From: Micromussa lordhowensis
Taxonomy: Eukaryota; Cnidaria; Anthozoa; Scleractinia; Lobophylliidae
Direction: 5' to 3'
DNA length: 64,000 nucleotides
Assembly (NCBI GenBank): GCA_964020085.1
Contig: OZ026600.1
Location: forward strand, 19,040,194-19,104,193
Shown here: positions 36,901-44,285 of the stretch, piece by piece
Layout of the letters: each line of letters begins with the position of its first letter
How positions within the stretch are numbered: position 1 is the stretch's first letter
Made by a program: the position numbers and the translations under genes
The notes under the pieces: generated by a model
What the model was told of the DNA's origin: nothing
Databases searched by the model: none
What the model saw: the letters and a program-made list of their open reading frames with translations, nothing else

Positions 36901-37317
36901 TTTGATTAGCGTAGTACGCGGAAAAGAACTACGCCTCCATGGAGGTTCGCTTAAAAGCTTGACGGAACATACCACTCTTTTAACATTTCTTTGATAAGCA
37001 AGCAGGCAGTAAAGTAACCCTTACTTAGGTCTGCCTCAGTCATAGCCCTTTTTTTGAAATTAAACGAAATTGGCAAGAAACTGCAAGACTTCAGCTTACC
37101 CGAAACTAGATATTTCAGCCTTCAAAACATTTCCAGAAACAGAGTCGTTCAGGTTTCGCGTCTATTACATAAAGAAAGTGCATGTAGCTTTAGCAATGAA
37201 ATCATAATATGTAATGGTAATAGGACTGAGTGGAGTCCAATTCGGTCTGTAATCATACAAGTGATAACGAAAGTGAACATACAAGTGAAAACGAAATCGA
37301 AGTCCGATTTGTTTATC

Positions 37318-37348
<31 letters not shown>

Positions 37349-37434
37349 ACGAAGTCTTATTACCAATTAATCATAAAAATTACAATTTCCGAGAAAAGAA
37401 GAATAGCCAAGTTATCATGTCACTCTGAAATTGA

Positions 37435-37466
<32 letters not shown>

Positions 37467-39250
37467 GATTGGCTTAAACTGTCCGATAACAAACTGTCCG
37501 ATAACAACTTGGCAAGTGAATTAGTGGAAAATAAGAGTTTTTTAAAACAAACACAATCGAGGAAATTCAGTGTAACTTTTATGATTAGAACTGAAAATAG
37601 AGTATAAAGTAAAAGAAATTAATGATCGTCGCTGCATGGCCTTATACAGAAGTCAAACGTAAGCCAGCTGAACTTGAAAGCAACACCCACCTGAATGAAA
37701 GAAATAAAATCCAAACCCTACCTGGTTATTGAATGCATCCACTAAGTCATTGTATTCGTCGGATCCTTTTACTGCTAAATTGGGATCCCATGGCAGGTCG
37801 ATAAGTGCAACATCCAAGTGAGCATCAATTGAAATGCGACTGTTTTCTGCAAAATCATAACCTGTTATTGCAAGTAATTTTGGTGCCGAGTTTCATTTAG
37901 AAATAAGTGTCTATTACAGGCGAACATCCCGTAGCGTGGCACCCTTAGAGCAAAAAGTATCCACGTTGGAGAGAAGTCCTCTTGTGGAAGTTAAAAATGT
38001 AGCGTTTGTATATCACCTGGACCATGACCAAGTGCCTCTTTAAAGAGGTCTCCGTCTACGTCGTCTACGGGAGGTACTGCTACAGGAAGCTTGACTTTGA
38101 TAAAACAAACCCCAGTAAATGAACCGGAAAAGGGAGAAAAACCCCCTACAAAATTGAGCCATTTTTAAATACTGAATGTGTTGACTGCATGCTAGTAATT
38201 CTATTCCTTACCAGATCAAGACAATTTAGAATCTGTCATAAAGAACCTTTTCATGTGATGGTTTCGTGGTGATCGACAAGTCAAGCAGACATTGTCTCGT
38301 GGGCCTTTTCCATGCAGTATTTCTTTGACTATTGCCTTTTAACGGGGTGTGGGGTGGGGAGGCCCGTCATGGTTAGATCGCTCGACTACGGATTGAGCGG
38401 TCCAGGTTCGAACCCTGGCTGTATAAATGGGTACCTGCGAATTTAATGCTGGGGGTAACCCTGCGGTGGAGTCCCACGCAGACGGGTGGGGGAGTAGAAA
38501 TACTCCTTGTCGCTTAGTGCTACAGAAAGACTTTACCTACCGAAACAGAGTACCCGTTTTAGACCATTCAAGAATCATATTTACCTGTCATGTAATTCCA
38601 AGGCGTTGCGATCGTCTTTAGTTTTTGATACCAAATTGCTAGGTTGTCAAATTCAACAGCTGGGCCGCTGTCCCGATGTGACCCCAGTTCGATACTTGTG
38701 GATGTAGATCTCATTCCTGGCCTCCTCTCGCACCTAACATAATCAGAGCCTACTTTTTTCCCGTCTATGTAGACTGTAAGGCCACCATCTGGAAGATCAG
38801 GATCTTTCCAACTGAATCCCAGATAAAACCATACATTTACAGTGGCTGGCCGGTCAAAGCACGAACAGACGTAGTCATCGGTCTTAACAAATATTCTTAA
38901 TTTTCTTTCAGAAATTCCAACGACAAATCCATTCTTTTGCTCATTTACAGCATTTCCTAGAATGTAAGTACGATCTTCAAACTGAGCGAGAGTTCCAACG
39001 ATTTTGAGAAACACGGAGACTGTAAGACCATTGGTACATTTGGAAGGTTCTACAGGACATTCAGCCTTAACCACAGGCTCGAGAATAATCCGACCTGAAT
39101 CTTTCGTTCGTAGTCCTGTTCCCGTTAGAGAGCGAGTGACTTCCACGTCATGCTCAGATCTGCCTTGCTTCGAAGTTATGTTGTCCACTATGTTGTCTGG
39201 AAGATTGAAGTCCCAGTAATGGTTCGCGTCCTCGTAAAAGGAATATAGCG
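20332..39250 (-). CDS. Polycystin-1-like receptor/channel gene, copy A (near complete)
   Basis: Nineteen exons, all GT-AG: 39250-38585, 37846-37722, 37161-37100, 36270-36122, 35622-35320, 34084-33785, 33210-32914, 32204-31911, 31077-30432, 30113-29928, 29774-29649, 29278-29111, 28978-28727, 27573-26839, 26290-26054, 25785-24719, 23704-23442, 22566-22414, 21983-20332. They give about 2,560 residues: LamG, SEA, five FN3, REJ-like, GAIN with GPS, a first transmembrane helix, PLAT, transmembrane helices, TOP domain and a polycystin channel. Phases agree at every join except 30432 to 30113, where a small exon is probably missed. This is the polycystin-1 (PKD1/PKD1L/REJ) family: surface receptors that assemble with polycystin-2-type channels and may act in mechanosensing, ciliary signalling or fertilisation. 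Which role applies here is unknown. A candidate signal-peptide exon is at 40990-41034. Confidence 0.9.
22414..23704 (-). CDS. Copy A linker, transmembrane helix and start of TOP domain
   Basis: Exons 23704-23442 and 22566-22414. The first carries SLTFFTLFMLVLGIVCYGSRD, the helix entering the channel half. The second holds FWTWMTNIFAPGIY and GMPRIRQLRIRQ, the conserved entry to the extracellular TOP (polycystin mucolipin) domain. The acceptor at 22567 (after TCTCTAG) was preferred to one 7 nt upstream because only it keeps the frame. The donor at 23441 (GTGAAT) is non-ideal but in phase. Confidence 0.7.
22865..23025 (+). mobile_element. tRNA-derived SINE, family 2, copy 1
   Basis: The head TTTGATAGCTCACTTGGTAG resembles an A box region and GAGGTCATGGTTGGAATGCC a degraded B box, followed by TTCAGGCCTGAA and the CAACTGCTTAAGTTGTG body. 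The inverted fragment ACAACTTAAGCAGTTGTG at about 22805 lies just upstream. Intronic in copy A. Related copy at 35745-36010. Confidence 0.6.
24402..24431. repeat. Perfect 14-bp palindrome
   Basis: CTTAGTATCTGGGT and ACCCAGATACTAAG are perfect reverse complements separated by CA. Intronic in copy A between 24718 and 23705. Function unknown; could be the core of a decayed foldback repeat. Confidence 0.6.
24719..25785 (-). CDS. Copy A PLAT domain and following transmembrane helices
   Basis: A 1,067-nt exon. The first about 115 residues form a PLAT/LH2 domain (HQYEITISTG, TAKVTMVFYGSSGNSGP, VSVSTSLGTLHHAYIWHDNSG with small variations, SWFLDYVVVRRRDNG, FVCNQWFC). Polycystin PLAT domains are cytoplasmic and bind lipid and calcium. 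After a linker with basic residues come at least four hydrophobic helices, including CLCVVLMAMLANAMFF, LVIAPINFLIVVIF, YIAWFLCFATAVTSATVVFF and LVILAAVGAIVI. Ends in phase 2. Confidence 0.85.
26054..26290 (-). CDS. Copy A GPS motif and first transmembrane helix
   Basis: A 237-nt phase 0-0 exon. It contains LLCLCNHLTSFGGG, a canonical GPS with the H-L/T cleavage tripeptide (Leu-Thr bond at plus 26239/26240) and the flanking Cys pair shared with the preceding exon. About 25 residues later comes a strong transmembrane segment (FGVLLTIIFVFLFYIIAIVL) and the basic stop-transfer KRADTRDQAK. Autoproteolysis at this site would leave a non-covalently held extracellular fragment, as in adhesion GPCRs and polycystin-1. 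Confidence 0.85.
26839..30113 (-). CDS. Copy A GAIN-type region, five exons
   Basis: Exons 30113-29928, 29774-29649, 29278-29111, 28978-28727 and 27573-26839, all joined in phase 0. The first four code amphipathic helices (KRATQLAIGVLKSFEL, IKQVIITKLREVEIHDLAEL, LQDMTDLLVNISSRREVMEL, IIDTLTSLKLLRRVMRTMIE), as in the helical half of GAIN domains. The fifth (735 nt) is the beta half: VISSRVNFYHWDSSADF, LEIDLRGESGE, and CRFWSHDEGKWITEGCK just before the GPS. Exon 28727 joins directly to 27573, so the 1.15-kb intron between them holds no coding sequence. Confidence 0.8.
27650..28330. mobile_element. Decayed foldback element in copy A intron
   Basis: Inverted segments GCAGAAGCTTATCACC (about 27930) and AGGTGATAAGCTTCTGC (about 28189) pair. 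Nearby are remnants of the 2030-2520 family: GCATGGGAGAA at 27670 and GGGGGAATCTAGACCGC, CAATACCGATTTCAGCC near 28247-28290. Together they suggest nested old foldback insertions. A 62-residue minus ORF at 28405-28593 next to it has no support as an exon. Confidence 0.45.
29617..29642 (+). repeat. (GATT)n microsatellite abutting a splice donor
   Basis: Six to seven copies of GATT. On the gene strand this is (TCAA)n beginning six bases after the donor GTTAGT of the exon ending at 29649. The donor has T at +3, so it is already weak. Confidence 0.8.
30432..31077 (-). CDS. Copy A FN3 module 5 plus REJ-like segment
   Basis: The exon opens APGGPPDNVSAHNVSPTSIKVHW and holds a full FN3 (GYRVIVM, YQVSVAGFT). 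It then continues as ITCNANPSSGVAVETTFTLSC, LNTPLLYDFMLP, LWYGYSSNAEVVLPPGD and LDVQVCDVWG, the pattern seen in the REJ module of polycystins (C-x-A-x-P-x-S-G, W-x-D, PL-x-Y-x-F). The 3' end was set at a GTAGGA donor (30431), leaving phase 2. The next recognised exon needs phase 0, so a short exon between 30,114 and 30,431 is likely. Confidence 0.75.
31255..31640. mobile_element. Foldback element plus adjacent inverted-repeat segment
   Basis: Left arm ATTGACGTCAGTTTTTTATG ... GACGAAATTT-like and GTGGATCCACGAGG; right arm CTCGGCTATCGCCTCG-facing sequence, ending AAAAACTGACATCAATTTG at 31452. The arms pair over about 90 bp. A second, looser inverted pair follows to about 31640 (TTTTACGATAACAAATGG against ATTTCTGCAGTTATCGTAAAA, CGCTCGCT against GAGCGAGCGAG). 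Intronic in copy A. Confidence 0.6.
31911..35622 (-). CDS. Copy A FN3 modules 1-4, one per exon
   Basis: Four exons (35622-35320, 34084-33785, 33210-32914, 32204-31911), each close to 300 nt and each phase 1-1. Modules 2-4 show the FN3 signature: a Pro near the start, a central Trp (LVTWLH, RSEWDV, SVQWTF), a G-Y/F-x-V strand (GYRVRW, GYQVLL, GFHVYY) and a late Y-x-V (YRVYVAGRS, YDVSVAAFT, YNVTVGAFT). Module 1 is divergent at its start. One-module-per-exon symmetry is the classic pattern for expansion by exon shuffling. Confidence 0.85.
33417..33540 (+). repeat. Interspersed repeat with GACGAAGGGCTAACGCTCGAAACG core, copy 2
   Basis: Second copy of the block at 13750-13870, sharing TCCGAATCTCTTTACGGTGG, CAATTCACATTAT, AGTTGATAAAACCAAAT and ATACTCCCACCGACGCAG with few differences. 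It lies in a copy A intron between FN3 exons, while the first copy lies in a different intron of copy B, so it is a dispersed repeat and not part of the gene duplication. Confidence 0.65.
34085..35319. other. Copy A intron between FN3 modules 1 and 2
   Basis: No coding exon seen. Contains a (GAT)n run near 34488-34506. The small minus ORFs at 34680-34898 and 34953-35279 have no domain signal and no phase-compatible splice sites. Confidence 0.4.
35745..36010 (-). mobile_element. tRNA-derived SINE, family 2, copy 2
   Basis: On the minus strand the head reads GATAACTCACTTAGTAGAGC (A-box region), CCGGTATCGCAGAGATGGGT and B box GGGTTCGAATCCC (35809-35821), then GTTCAGGTCTGAATTTTTTCC and a body ending near CACAACTGCTTAAGTTGTG. 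It is more intact than the copy at 22865-23025. Intronic in copy A. Confidence 0.65.
36122..37846 (-). CDS. Copy A SEA domain, three exons
   Basis: Exons 37846-37722, 37161-37100 and 36270-36122. The start ISIDAHLDVALIDLPWDPN, the helix EYNDLVDAFNNQ, the block VSGNVLKAEISSFGELDGKA and the strand TAQMYVRLYRSP follow the SEA fold. The end is ILNCSANDD. Same phases as copy B. The middle exon is only 62 nt. No obvious self-cleavage site. Confidence 0.75.
37216..37370. mobile_element. Foldback element with GTCCAATTCGGTCTGTAATCAT arms
   Basis: The arms GTCCAATTCGGTCTGTAATC and GATTACAGACCGAATTGGAC are perfect inverted repeats, extended by AATGGTAATAGGACT against AGTCTTATTACCAATT. The loop contains repeated GTGAAAACGAAA-like units. 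Intronic, 55 bp beyond the 62-nt SEA exon of copy A. Confidence 0.75.
38350..38520 (+). mobile_element. tRNA-derived SINE, family 1, truncated copy
   Basis: Head with GTCATGGTTAGATCGCTCGAC and B box GGTTCGAACCC (38405-38415). Body GTATAAATGGGTAC and AATGCTGGGGGTAACCCTGCG as in the 2770-3046 copy, then GGAGTAGAAATACTCC. The last part of the body is missing. Intronic, about 65 bp from the LamG exon of copy A. Confidence 0.65.
38585..39250 (-). CDS. Copy A LamG/concanavalin-type exon
   Basis: A 666-nt phase 1-1 exon. Key blocks are NHYWDFNLPDNIVDNITS, GLTVSVFLKI, RTYILGNA, GFVVGISERKLRIFV, WFYLGFSWKD, GGLTVYIDGKKVG, IELGSH and FDNLAIWYQ. The pattern fits the LamG-3 family. It aligns with copy B 10784-11494 with conserved cysteines (CPVEPSKC here; CPVNPSLC in copy B). 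It would sit at the N-terminal tip of the receptor. Confidence 0.85.
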
Positions 39251-40740
39251 CTGCAAAATAAAGGAACAGTGGTTAAATATTGGTTGTTGGTTTACTGCAA
39301 TACTTTGTACTCAAAGGATAGCAATTGACAGTAAACTGATCAAAATTGGTGGAAGGAAAATAATCCAAAAATATCCAAACCTTTATCCACGATAACTGCT
39401 ACTCTTAAGATCCTTTTTAGGTAACGTTTCTTACAAAACACATTGTAAAATATAAATGCAAAAGCTATGGTCATATGTAATCATTATGGTGTAGTGGTGG
39501 CTAAAATCGAAGACTGGCTGAGACCGAGGTTTGTTTTCAAATCCGCAACCTAAGGTTAAAACAAAAACTACATCAAGCCTACACAGAGCTTCGAGAACCT
39601 GCTTACACTTACTCAGTTCACAGACAACTGGATAAACAAATCGAAGGCCAGTCGAAGACTCATAAAAATTGAGGTACTTTTACACACAGCACAGTCAACA
39701 TGTTAATATTTGCTTCGCAGAAGTTAATTTTGGTGATAATTTGTTTTCTTCAACGAGAACGTTGCCAAACAAAAGATTTAATGAGTCAGATAATGGCGCT
39801 GCACGTGCGTTATAAATCTTGGTAGATTTAATTTCTTGACCGTTCTCTGCAAAACTCGACGTAAAATGACCACGTCTTGCTATTTTAGTCTGGAATTGCC
39901 CGTTTATCTCATTTGGATCTAGTCTAAAAATGGCATGTACACTGAATAAAGTTCAGTAATTGTGAGTCTTGTATACAAGGTATCATATCCCTATAAATTC
40001 AGCTAATCATGGTAACCTGTCTGAACTTCATGAAAATGACGTCAGGCTTAAAGAAGCTCCGCAATAGATTCTAAGCGGAATAGGGCATCTGCGAAGAAAA
40101 AAGCTGAAAAAAATGGCAACGATATTGCATCTAAGTAAAAGTCTCGATTCCACGAAATGCAGAAATACATTTACTTCCGATGATGACGGTCTATCGTTTA
40201 TTTAGCTATTGAAATCAATTCCAGATCTGCCATATTTTGACCCACCTGCTCGTAATGAGGCGTTTCATTAAGGCAGTCTTTAATTAAGCACTACCCCGCA
40301 GAGAGAGCGGAGGAAAAAAGTCGGCCTAATTGACGGTTTTATTGTGCATCCAAACTAGAAATTTCATAAAAATAAAGGAAATCGATCTTCGTTCTCCCCT
40401 GAATTTGAATAAATTGTTCGTTGTACCGTGGGAACTAGTGATATATGTAGCAGTAATTCGTTTTATGAAAGTTCATTTAAGTTCATTATGAAATGGCCAA
40501 GGACAAAACACTATTCTTCTTCCTTACATGAATAGTTCTAAAATGAAACTGTTACCTCTTGTGACACCGTCACGATAATAAATTAACCACTTTGGCAAGT
40601 ATCCGCATCTTACCTTCAACCTAAAAGGACAATCTTTTCTTTTTGCAGTTTGCACTTTGCAAAATCAAGGGAAAATAGGTTATAGATTTTAAATTTCTCC
40701 AGAATAGCCATACGTTGTCACTTCACTATGAAGATTCTCA
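39251..40740. other. Copy A 5' intron, no gene seen
   Basis: AT-rich with no supported exon on either strand. Contains two copies of AGTTCATTTAAGTTCATTATG-like sequence near 40470. If the candidate signal-peptide exon at 40990 is right, this whole stretch is its downstream intron. Confidence 0.4.
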
Positions 40741-40989
40741 TCTATGTTTTTATGCACATTTTCATAGCAAAGTAGAGCTCATTTTCAAAAAAAAGCCTCT
40801 GCATTTTGCAAATCGATAAAAAACAATCTACTGTTATCTCTTTGCAACAAGCCTGAGCATGGATTAAAGGGGCTAAACCGGAAAAAACGCGCGGCGGTAC
40901 TCTTGCTAAGGTCGAGGACATTACGATGCGTACATACCGTTTGTATCTAGTGCTGAAACCCACCAGTTCATGCCAAGTATCGCACATAC

Positions 40990-41034
40990 CTGCCAAGAAG
41001 ACAGACGTAAAGATTGTCAAGTCTCTCAATACGA
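40990..41034 (-). CDS. Candidate signal-peptide exon of copy A
   Basis: On the minus strand this stretch reads FVLRDLTIFTSVFLA and ends in phase 1 at a GTATG donor (40989). It joins in frame to the LamG exon at 39250, giving ALYSFYEDANHYWDF. The hydrophobic run ending in small residues suits a signal peptide, and copy B has an equivalent exon at the same place. The exon's own start and the initiating ATG are unresolved: a nearby ATG exon ending GTAAGT at about 41073 would leave an intron of only about 30-40 nt, which is too short. Confidence 0.45.
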
Positions 41035-41079
41035 AGTCTCATCTGCTATGGAGGTAGATTGCAGACACTTACCCGAGTG

Positions 41080-43010
41080 ATCACATAAATCATTCTCCCC
41101 ATCAAAGTGCATTGAGACATCATATGAAGATGACGAGATGACGAAAAGATTAGGAGGAACGGGCGAGCTTGGAGTCCACTTGCGAAGCTCCCAGAAAGTT
41201 TCCCCAATAAAACCGCTTTGTTTCTTTTTGGCAGGTTGGTTACAATCAAACTTGGATCACCAAAACTTATCCCGTTGTGCATTTTGTTTTTTTGTTTATT
41301 TTGCGTCTGTAACAAGTCGCGTTAATTTATCGCAGACAAATATAAGAGGAATCATAAATTTTTAAGCACATTTCTGAAAAACTAATTTGGCTTTTTCAGG
41401 GAAAATTCCAACGCATTTGGTACCACCCACCGTTTGTTTTTTTATTTCACGGCAAGCTGGTTAAAATCTTCAAATTAATAAGAATGAACTGAAAATACAA
41501 AAGAAAGCAAATCTTCACACATAACCAGCCTTGGAACCAGCCTTTTATACAGAAATCTAAATCTATCTTGAAGCACGGGGCTATTATATTTCCGCTTAAT
41601 CAGTATATATTGATAACAAGCTGCTCGTTTCTGATTGGTTCTCCGGGCGGTGTCCAATTAATGAAATTAACTCTGCATTTAGAACACCTGCGCTGCTTCC
41701 ACACCGTCGACACTCTCTGTAGGGTGAAATTTGGCCATGTCTGTTTCACTGTTGAAAAAAAAACTTAGAAGATACTTATTTCCGTTTTGTTTCTTTCTTC
41801 TTGTCTTCATTTTCTTTTTAATTTGCTTTTCTTCTTGGCATGTACAAAATGTTATTGGTGAACTTGATACACGGTATGGCTTTTTTCTACCGTTTTTCCC
41901 ACATATGGACTGGATTTTTAGGGAAATCTCCATAAACTACTTTAGATCGCTCCTGATGGAGGCCGAGAGTCTAGGGATAGTTACGCCGCTTTGCATGCAT
42001 TTCATCCTCCACAGAAACATCCACGTATCGCGGTGGTAAGATCATCCACCGGAAAACTGGGAACTATCTCTGAAAATAACTTGGGAGGGATTACCTTATA
42101 AGGGCTACATGAAGGACTAACTTTAATACCCTACATTCTCTCTTGCGAAAACTAATTTACTAAAACGTAACTCAATGCAGTTTAAAATAGTACGAACAGA
42201 AAACGCAAAACCAAGTCTGGATAGTGATCAAACAAATCTCTTGGAACCTTAATTTATACAGAATTTTATCACAACGCCGAAGAGTGCCGCCACCCTTTTT
42301 CATTCAGCCGTATTCATATACAAAATTATCGTTTGTGATTGGTTGTCTGCAAGACTCACCCTGCTGCTTGTTTTGTAAAGTCTTATTTCAAACAAGCACA
42401 CTGGAGTGCAAAATTTGGCAATTCCTGAAAACCGGTAAACGCTGTAATGATTGAGTGCTCCATTTAATTTGTTTGTTTATTTTGCTTTTGTTTCTGTTTG
42501 TTTTCCACTCTTGGCTGGCTTCTAGTATCTACGTACACAGACTAGGCAACCCGGACATATACTTCAAGACAACCATATGAGAAAGATCCCTTTCAATGTC
42601 GTCATGGCAACTAATCTGGACGTCATGGAGATCTTGATGTGTTTACTTAACATACTTAAAAACTTGTCAAAATCTGGCCTGGACATTACACTTCAGCATT
42701 GCTTTTCTACTTGTGATAGAACACCAAAAACTGAATTCTCCCAAACTCCTTAAAAATTATGTCGGAGTAATGCAGCTGAGAAGTGGCAAAAGTGTAAAAC
42801 CTTCTGTTAAACATGATTAAAGCACATATTATTTAGGGCTAAAGAAGCTGACAAATTTAATGTAATGAGACATGCGGGTAATAAAATGATAAGTTAATGT
42901 AATGAGACATTTCTGAATAAAACTGATTACTTCCAATTTAATAGAGACCGATCTATAGTTGGTTTCGCTGATGAGGAAACCCACCTTGATATTTGACCAA
43001 GCATTTTATT
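41080..43010. other. Upstream flank of copy A, no gene seen
   Basis: Should include the promoter of copy A. Two diverged stretches resemble each other (about 41520-41760 and 42225-42430: GGAACC, TTTATACAGAA, GATTGGTT, AATTTGGC), suggesting an old dispersed repeat. The plus-strand ORF at 41731-42039 has hydrophobic runs but no start context or domain support. Confidence 0.4.
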
Positions 43011-43013
43011 TAC

Positions 43014-43205
43014 TTAACAAATAAAGAAGCCTAAGCCGTGTATTATACTGTGATAAAACACGACGGGCATTTAAGAACTCGAGGGAAATGTAGAAAACAC
43101 GAGCCGCAGGCGAGTGTTTTCTACATTTCTCAAGTGTTCTCAAATGTCCAGAGTGTTTTATCACAGTGTAATTACACGGCTTAGGCTTCTTCATTTGCTT
43201 TATGA
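43014..43205. mobile_element. Foldback element 1 of a cluster of three
   Basis: The arms AAGAAGCCTAAGCCGTGTA and ACACGGCTTAGGCTTCTT are inverted, extended by CTGTGATAAAACAC against GTGTTTTATCACAG and GAAATGTAGAAAACAC against GTGTTTTCTACATTTC. The apex reads CGAGCCGCAGGCGAG. No ORF. Confidence 0.8.
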
Positions 43206-43239
43206 TATAGATTTTACGCGCGCAAAACAATAAAACACG

Positions 43240-43314
43240 CTTTTTCTATGTCTTATTTAAGAAATAGAAAACATGTGCCGTGTTTCTATCGAGTTATAGA
43301 AACACGAGTGAAAG

Positions 43315-43345
<31 letters not shown>

Positions 43346-43346
43346 G

Positions 43347-43377
<31 letters not shown>

Positions 43378-43445
43378 GAGTTCCTCCAAACTTTCACGAG
43401 TGTTTCTGTAACTCGATAGGAACACGGAGAACATGTTTTCTATTT
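43240..43445. mobile_element. Foldback element 2 of a cluster of three
   Basis: The arms AAATAGAAAACATGTGCCGTG and CACGGAGAACATGTTTTCTATTT pair, extended by CGAGTTATAGAAACACGAGTG against CACGAGTGTTTCTGTAACTCG. The apex is again CGAGCCGCAGGCGAG, shared with element 1, so the two are related families. No ORF. Confidence 0.8.
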
Positions 43446-43550
43446 CTTTTAGAAAATACCGGGACGAAGAAAAAGAAAAACAGCTTGTTTACTGCGATCA
43501 TCAAAATGTAAATTCTCTTTGTTCGCGCCATCATTACGTCAACAGCTCGT

Positions 43551-43775
43551 GCTAGTTCTGTGTTTCTATGGAGTTATAGAAACACAGTTTAAAACCAAGC
43601 AGCGTGCGTATTTGCTTTGGGTTGTTTTCTAAACTCTGTTATAACATACATAGGACCCTGCTCGCGCTCTGATTGGTCAAAAGCCCATGTTTTATCAGAG
43701 TATAAAACATGGGTTTTTGACCATTCTGAGCGCGCGCAGGGTCCTATCTATGTCATAAATTATGTTTAGAAAGCG
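43551..43775. mobile_element. Foldback element 3 of a cluster of three
   Basis: The arms AGGACCCTGCTCGCGCTC and GAGCGCGCGCAGGGTCCT pair, extended inward by GGTCAAAAGCCCATGTTTTAT against ATAAAACATGGGTTTTTGACC and outward by CTAAACTCTGTTATAACATA against TATGTCATAAATTATGTTTAG. The left part starts with a small hairpin, GTGTTTCTATGGAGTTATAG, that resembles element 2 arms. Confidence 0.75.
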
Positions 43776-43950
43776 AAAACCCATGCAACACCACGGGGAT
43801 ACCTTCTTCAATATTACTGAGCAACGGAGCTTCAGTATTTGGTAGGTTGTATTTCGTTTCGGAACATTAAAAGGAAGTTAAATAAGAGACAAGCGTCCCT
43901 CGCAAAAAACAAAATGAAACTGAAAGAACGAACAAACGGACAGTCGAAAG

Positions 43951-44116
43951 TGTTGATAGGAGTTATCAATCAATGTTGTCAGCGGTCAGCCGTGTTCCGG
44001 GGATGAGCATAATGTTGTACGACAAGACAGCATGGCCGAGTGTTGGCTGAGAATAAATAGTTGCGTTTGTTGAACGTGATGTCTTTCCTTTCCATGGCTT
44101 GCCTTGCCGGTCAACA
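43951..44116 (+). repeat. 5' LTR of element B
   Basis: 166 bp, starting TG and ending CA, with the inverted tips TGTTGA and TCAACA. It includes AATAAATAG, a possible polyadenylation signal, at about 44050. It is short for a Ty3/Gypsy LTR and has no obvious TATA box. Confidence 0.95.
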
Positions 44117-44131
44117 TGGTGTCAGAAGTGG
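44117..44131 (+). other. Primer-binding site of element B
   Basis: TGGTGTCAGAAGTGG directly abuts the 5' LTR. It starts with TGG, the complement of the tRNA CCA end, and resembles primer sites that pair with tRNA-Leu. The exact tRNA is inferred from pattern only. Confidence 0.75.
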
Positions 44132-44285
44132 ACGAACACTCGCCCGAAGTCTGAAGTTCTAGAACGTAAATATTGTGGTAATTGAAAGGTTTGACATCGA
44201 ACTGTGTTAGTCGTCGTTCGATTCGTGGCCGCCATTTTTGTTGTCAAGTCGGGGCCCGCGGAAACTGGTTGTCCTTGTTTTGACC

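Noticed and set aside
41731..42039. 102-residue plus-strand ORF with hydrophobic runs
   Set aside because: Low-complexity T-rich translation, no conserved motif, overlaps a diverged dispersed repeat.
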